A stretch of 64,000 nt of DNA from Gordionus sp. m RMFG-2023 (lineage: Eukaryota; Nematomorpha; Gordioida; Chordodea; Parachordodidae). A program made the translations under genes and the position numbers. Positions 61,171-64,000 of this stretch are shown piece by piece; the stretch's first letter is position 1, and each line of letters opens with the position of its first letter. Under the pieces are notes generated by a model that saw nothing but the letters and a program-made list of their open reading frames with translations, was not told where the DNA came from and did not search any database. Where the stretch lies: the NCBI RefSeq assembly GCF_954871325.1, contig NC_088776.1, positions 6,889,985 to 6,953,984 of the forward strand. Direction: 5' to 3'.

Positions 61171-62320
61171 CTTTTTTCCTCGAAATGATATTGCAACTTG
61201 TTCTGGTGCTGACCAAGTAAAATATATCATTCCCATTCCAAATAGTTAGTGCATATCGAATCTTAACCTAGGACAGAATGATTCAGAGTTATTTTTGCAA
61301 TATATGAGCTAGAGATCCTTATTTACAAATGAATATCTCTTTATGCATTTAGAAAATTGTCAATAGTTTTAGATGCTTAATTGAAATTTGAAGTGGTGTC
61401 ATCAAAATATGTGAAAGTAATCTTCAGAATTAGTTTAGCGTTGCTAAAAAAAGTTTCCTAATTTCCAGGGGAGTTTTTTCCATAATAATTTCCTAGTGGA
61501 ATTATTTTTCTAGTAAATTATTTTCAGAAACTATTTTCCTAGGGATTAATTATTCAGGGATTTTTACTGCTGGAGAATTATTTGCGGGGAATTATATTTT
61601 GGGAGTTTATATAAGGGGTTTTTTTTAAATGGAATTATTTTCCTCTTACTATAGAACAGTATTTCACTTTTAGTAAATAATTAACAATTTCTTATAAAAT
61701 GAAGAAATTGTTTTGAATGAAAGAAATTGTAATGCCTGTTTAACTGGTAATTAACCTTCATTAAATTAATTTAATTTATAAAAATACAAACTGCTATAGA
61801 ACAATTAAATATATCACAAATTTTTTAAATTTATAAAATTACTCAATTATCTTATATAAAACCACAAAAATACTAATAAAAGCCATTTTTATTTACCGTT
61901 TATAGGCTTAGGTTTTGGTACTGGTCAGTGGCGTATCCAGGATTTTCTTTTGGGGGGGGGGGGAATTTTTCCCCAAACCCTCCTTATCTGGCCTTCGGCC
62001 AGCTTTCCCCGGCCTTCGGCCGGGTCTTATGTTTTAGCTATTCCATTAAATTATTCATAATTTAATAATAATTATATTTATATTTGTAACTATTATTTAC
62101 TAATTCGTGCTAATGGATATTACAAGCCTATTTTTTATTATTTTTAGTTAGGTATATTATATTTAATAAAGTTTTTTAAATGTAAAGTTGAAATAAATTT
62201 TAATGTCATTTTTTTTATAAAATTTGCTTTAAAGCTACCCTTAGCTTAAATTCTCATACAATATAAGTATAATATAATTTTTTTATTGAAAATATTAATA
62301 GTAGTGTGTATAAAATATTA

Positions 62321-62538
62321 ATGTTGTTAAACGGCGTTTTGAGCCGATTTTTAAAAACGGCTAACTCAATATTTTCGCCAGAAAAATATTAACTAAGCCT
62401 CGAAATTTCGATACTATATGTCTAGACCTTTGCTTCTTCTATGAGCAAAATTTTCAGGCTTGCATAATATTTTTCTGGATAAATAACTGAGTTAGCCGTT
62501 TTTAAAAATCGGCTCAAAACGAGGCGTTTAACAAAACT
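62321..62538. mobile_element. MITE family A, best-preserved copy, nested in the hAT element
   Basis: A near-palindrome: GTTGTTAAACGGCGTTTTGA, GCCGATTTTTAAAAACGGC and TAACTCA on the left are inverted on the right as TGAGTTAGCC, GTTTTTAAAAATCGGC and TCAAAACGAGGCGTTTAAC. ATAAAATATT occurs just outside each end, a candidate target duplication. This is the reference copy for the family. Confidence 0.8.
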
Positions 62539-62681
62539 ATAAAATATTGACTAGAAAATAATTTAAAAAACAAGTTTTTTTAAACTTCTTATCAAATACA
62601 GTATTATACAAAATTTTCTATTAAATACTATAATTGTAATGTGATTTTTAATTTTCGTGGGAAGGGAATGTTGCCAATTCA

Positions 62682-63521
62682 TCAAGAATTTTGTTTGTCG
62701 TTGGAACCAAATCTCTGTGGATATTTAACAGAGCTAACCCATTTAGCCGAGATTCGGAAGTAGTACTTCATAAATATGTTTTCAACTTTCTTAAGTTGGA
62801 AAGTCCTTACATTCGTACCTGTTATAATAGGCAAACATGGTAGAATATAAAACAACTTCATAATATTAGGAATTTGAGCCAAGGTTTCTCTACACCGATT
62901 GAGCGCATCAATAGCATGCTCAGGTAAAATAGCTAAACGTAGTAAATATTTATACCACAATTCGAATTCACTGATTAAATTTATTTCAGTATCAATATCA
63001 TAGGAATAAAATTTTGCTAAATATTTAATTTTACCAATAGTGGCATTAGAAAACCAAGATGGATCTTTGGGTATTAAAACTTGAAGATTGCTAAAGACTT
63101 GTTTTTTTATCTAAAAACCGTACTTTTATTTGCAAAAAGTATCTAAGAATGGGATAAAAGTGGATATTTTATAATATTCTTCAGTTGAGCCAATATTTAT
63201 TTTACATCTCAATAATTGCCTAGGTGCTAGACGAGGTTTATTTAGTGTTATATCATAAAATTTAGCCTTCGATTCAACGTCTATATAAATATTATGAAAA
63301 TATTCATCTACATTCATTCTTATTGTATCTACCTGTTCATAAATATTTTCCGCCAAATCAATAACCTGAACCAAATCTAAATTTGGTTTTTGTAAATTTC
63401 TACAAAGTAGTGAGCTATAGGAAAATAATTTATTGATGCAACTAGCAGCAATGATAAACTCTGATTGATCAATTGAATTCAATAATGATATTGCTTCTGA
63501 CGACACATTACTTTTTTTCAT
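62682..63521 (-). pseudogene. hAT transposase remnant in the 61926-63957 element
   Basis: The upstream part (63126-63521) starts MKKSNVSSEAISLLNSIDQS and carries CRNLQKPNLDLVQVIDLAEN and LAPRQL, typical of the central region of PRKRIP-type hAT transposases, and ends FIPFLDTF then a stop. After a gap the frame resumes (about 63104-62682) with DPSWFSNATIGKIKYLAKFY, ELWYKYLLRL, ALNRCRETLAQIPNIMKLFY and LPIITGTNVRTFQLKKVENI, the degraded hATC region where (T/S)ERSFSxLK is usual. The N-terminal half with the first catalytic residue is missing. Confidence 0.7.
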
Positions 63522-64000
63522 GCTCAGCCTTATTAAACTTTTGTATTTCTATTTCTTCTGTTCTACAAAATCGAAGTAAAAATAAAATATTTAAAAAATT
63601 ATAGATATTTATTAATAATTAATATTAAAAATACTTATTAATTCTAACTTACTAATAATTTTGAATTTAATAAAATAATTATATATAATAATAAACTAAA
63701 TTACCATTTGATTTCAATCTCTTTGGCTTAAAATTTTTCCATTTTATTAATATTTTTGAATAATGTTAATGTAGTCACAAGGAAAGGAAATTTTAATAAA
63801 ATATATTTATAAAAAATAAGATTTATGTTGGAAAATTGTTATTCAAATATTTGTAAAATTTTGATTGGGGGGGAGGGGGTGGAGGGTAAAATTTTTATTA
63901 GCTTAAAATGATATTTAAGAAAACAGTCAAATTTGCGCACCATTGGTTATGCGCCTGGTCCTGGTTTAAAGAATATAATTAACCCAAGTATCTCATACAT

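Larger units (their letters stand above)
61926..63957 (-). mobile_element. hAT element (PRKRIP/THAP-associated type) with near-perfect target duplication
   Basis: The ends are CAGTGGCGTATCC and GGTTATGCGCCTG, imperfect inverted repeats. Flanks are GTACTGGT (61918-61925) and GTCCTGGT (63958-63965), a 7-of-8 match as expected for hAT. Near the left end lie a G-run and two GGCCTTCGGCC hairpins (61989-62024). The transposase is on the minus strand (62682-63521). A family A MITE is inserted at 62321-62538. Confidence 0.78.

Noticed and set aside
1-64000. CRISPR arrays, bacterial operons or prophage-type systems
   Set aside because: No regularly spaced identical repeats of that type; spliced genes with GT-AG introns and hAT/Tc1/LTR elements show this is eukaryotic nuclear DNA.

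Overview
The window is A+T-rich eukaryotic, probably animal, DNA. Genes are split by GT-AG introns, and most of the rest is DNA-transposon debris. The species cannot be named. The SET/MYND gene resembles the arthropod SmydA type, which weakly suggests an arthropod or related invertebrate.

Two host genes are well supported. On the minus strand (24343-37257) lies a complete ER HSP90, GRP94/endoplasmin. It has 19 coding exons, 804 residues, a hydrophobic N-terminus and a separate last exon ending in KDEL. Its fifteenth exon exists in two versions (28361-28497 and 26992-27128). Both are 137 nt with identical phases and are about 60% identical in protein; they encode the client-binding amphipathic helix of the C-terminal domain. 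This looks like a mutually exclusive exon pair. On the plus strand (10438-18832) lies a seven-exon SMYD-type gene with a full MYND zinc finger, an NHNCVPN SET core and post-SET cysteines.

Layout: 1-10 kb has no host gene and holds hAT-type fragments, MITEs, a LINE endonuclease fragment and a degenerate tandem array. 10.4-18.8 kb is the SMYD gene, with MITEs in its introns. 19.9-22.9 kb is decayed hAT elements. 24.3-37.3 kb is GRP94, whose introns carry a hAT MITE, other MITEs and local duplications. 37.7-42.3 kb holds a tandem array, two inverted copies of one hAT MITE, and a hAT element with transposase remnants and an exact 8-bp target duplication. 43-50 kb holds a gag-bearing LTR-element fossil, a Tc1/IS630 transposase remnant and local duplications. 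50.2-53.1 kb is a hAT fragment split by a 2.1-kb palindromic element. 56.0-58.8 kb is a very young, short LTR element whose two LTRs differ by one 5-bp microsatellite unit. Each LTR contains the 3' half of a tRNA-Leu followed by an inverted copy of the LTR's own end. 59.6-64 kb is three hAT remnants, one of them hosting a MITE.

The two host genes do not obviously work together: one is an ER chaperone, the other a probable lysine methyltransferase or SMYD-like scaffold. Exon boundaries were read by eye from splice signals, reading frame and family similarity. No computation or database search was run.
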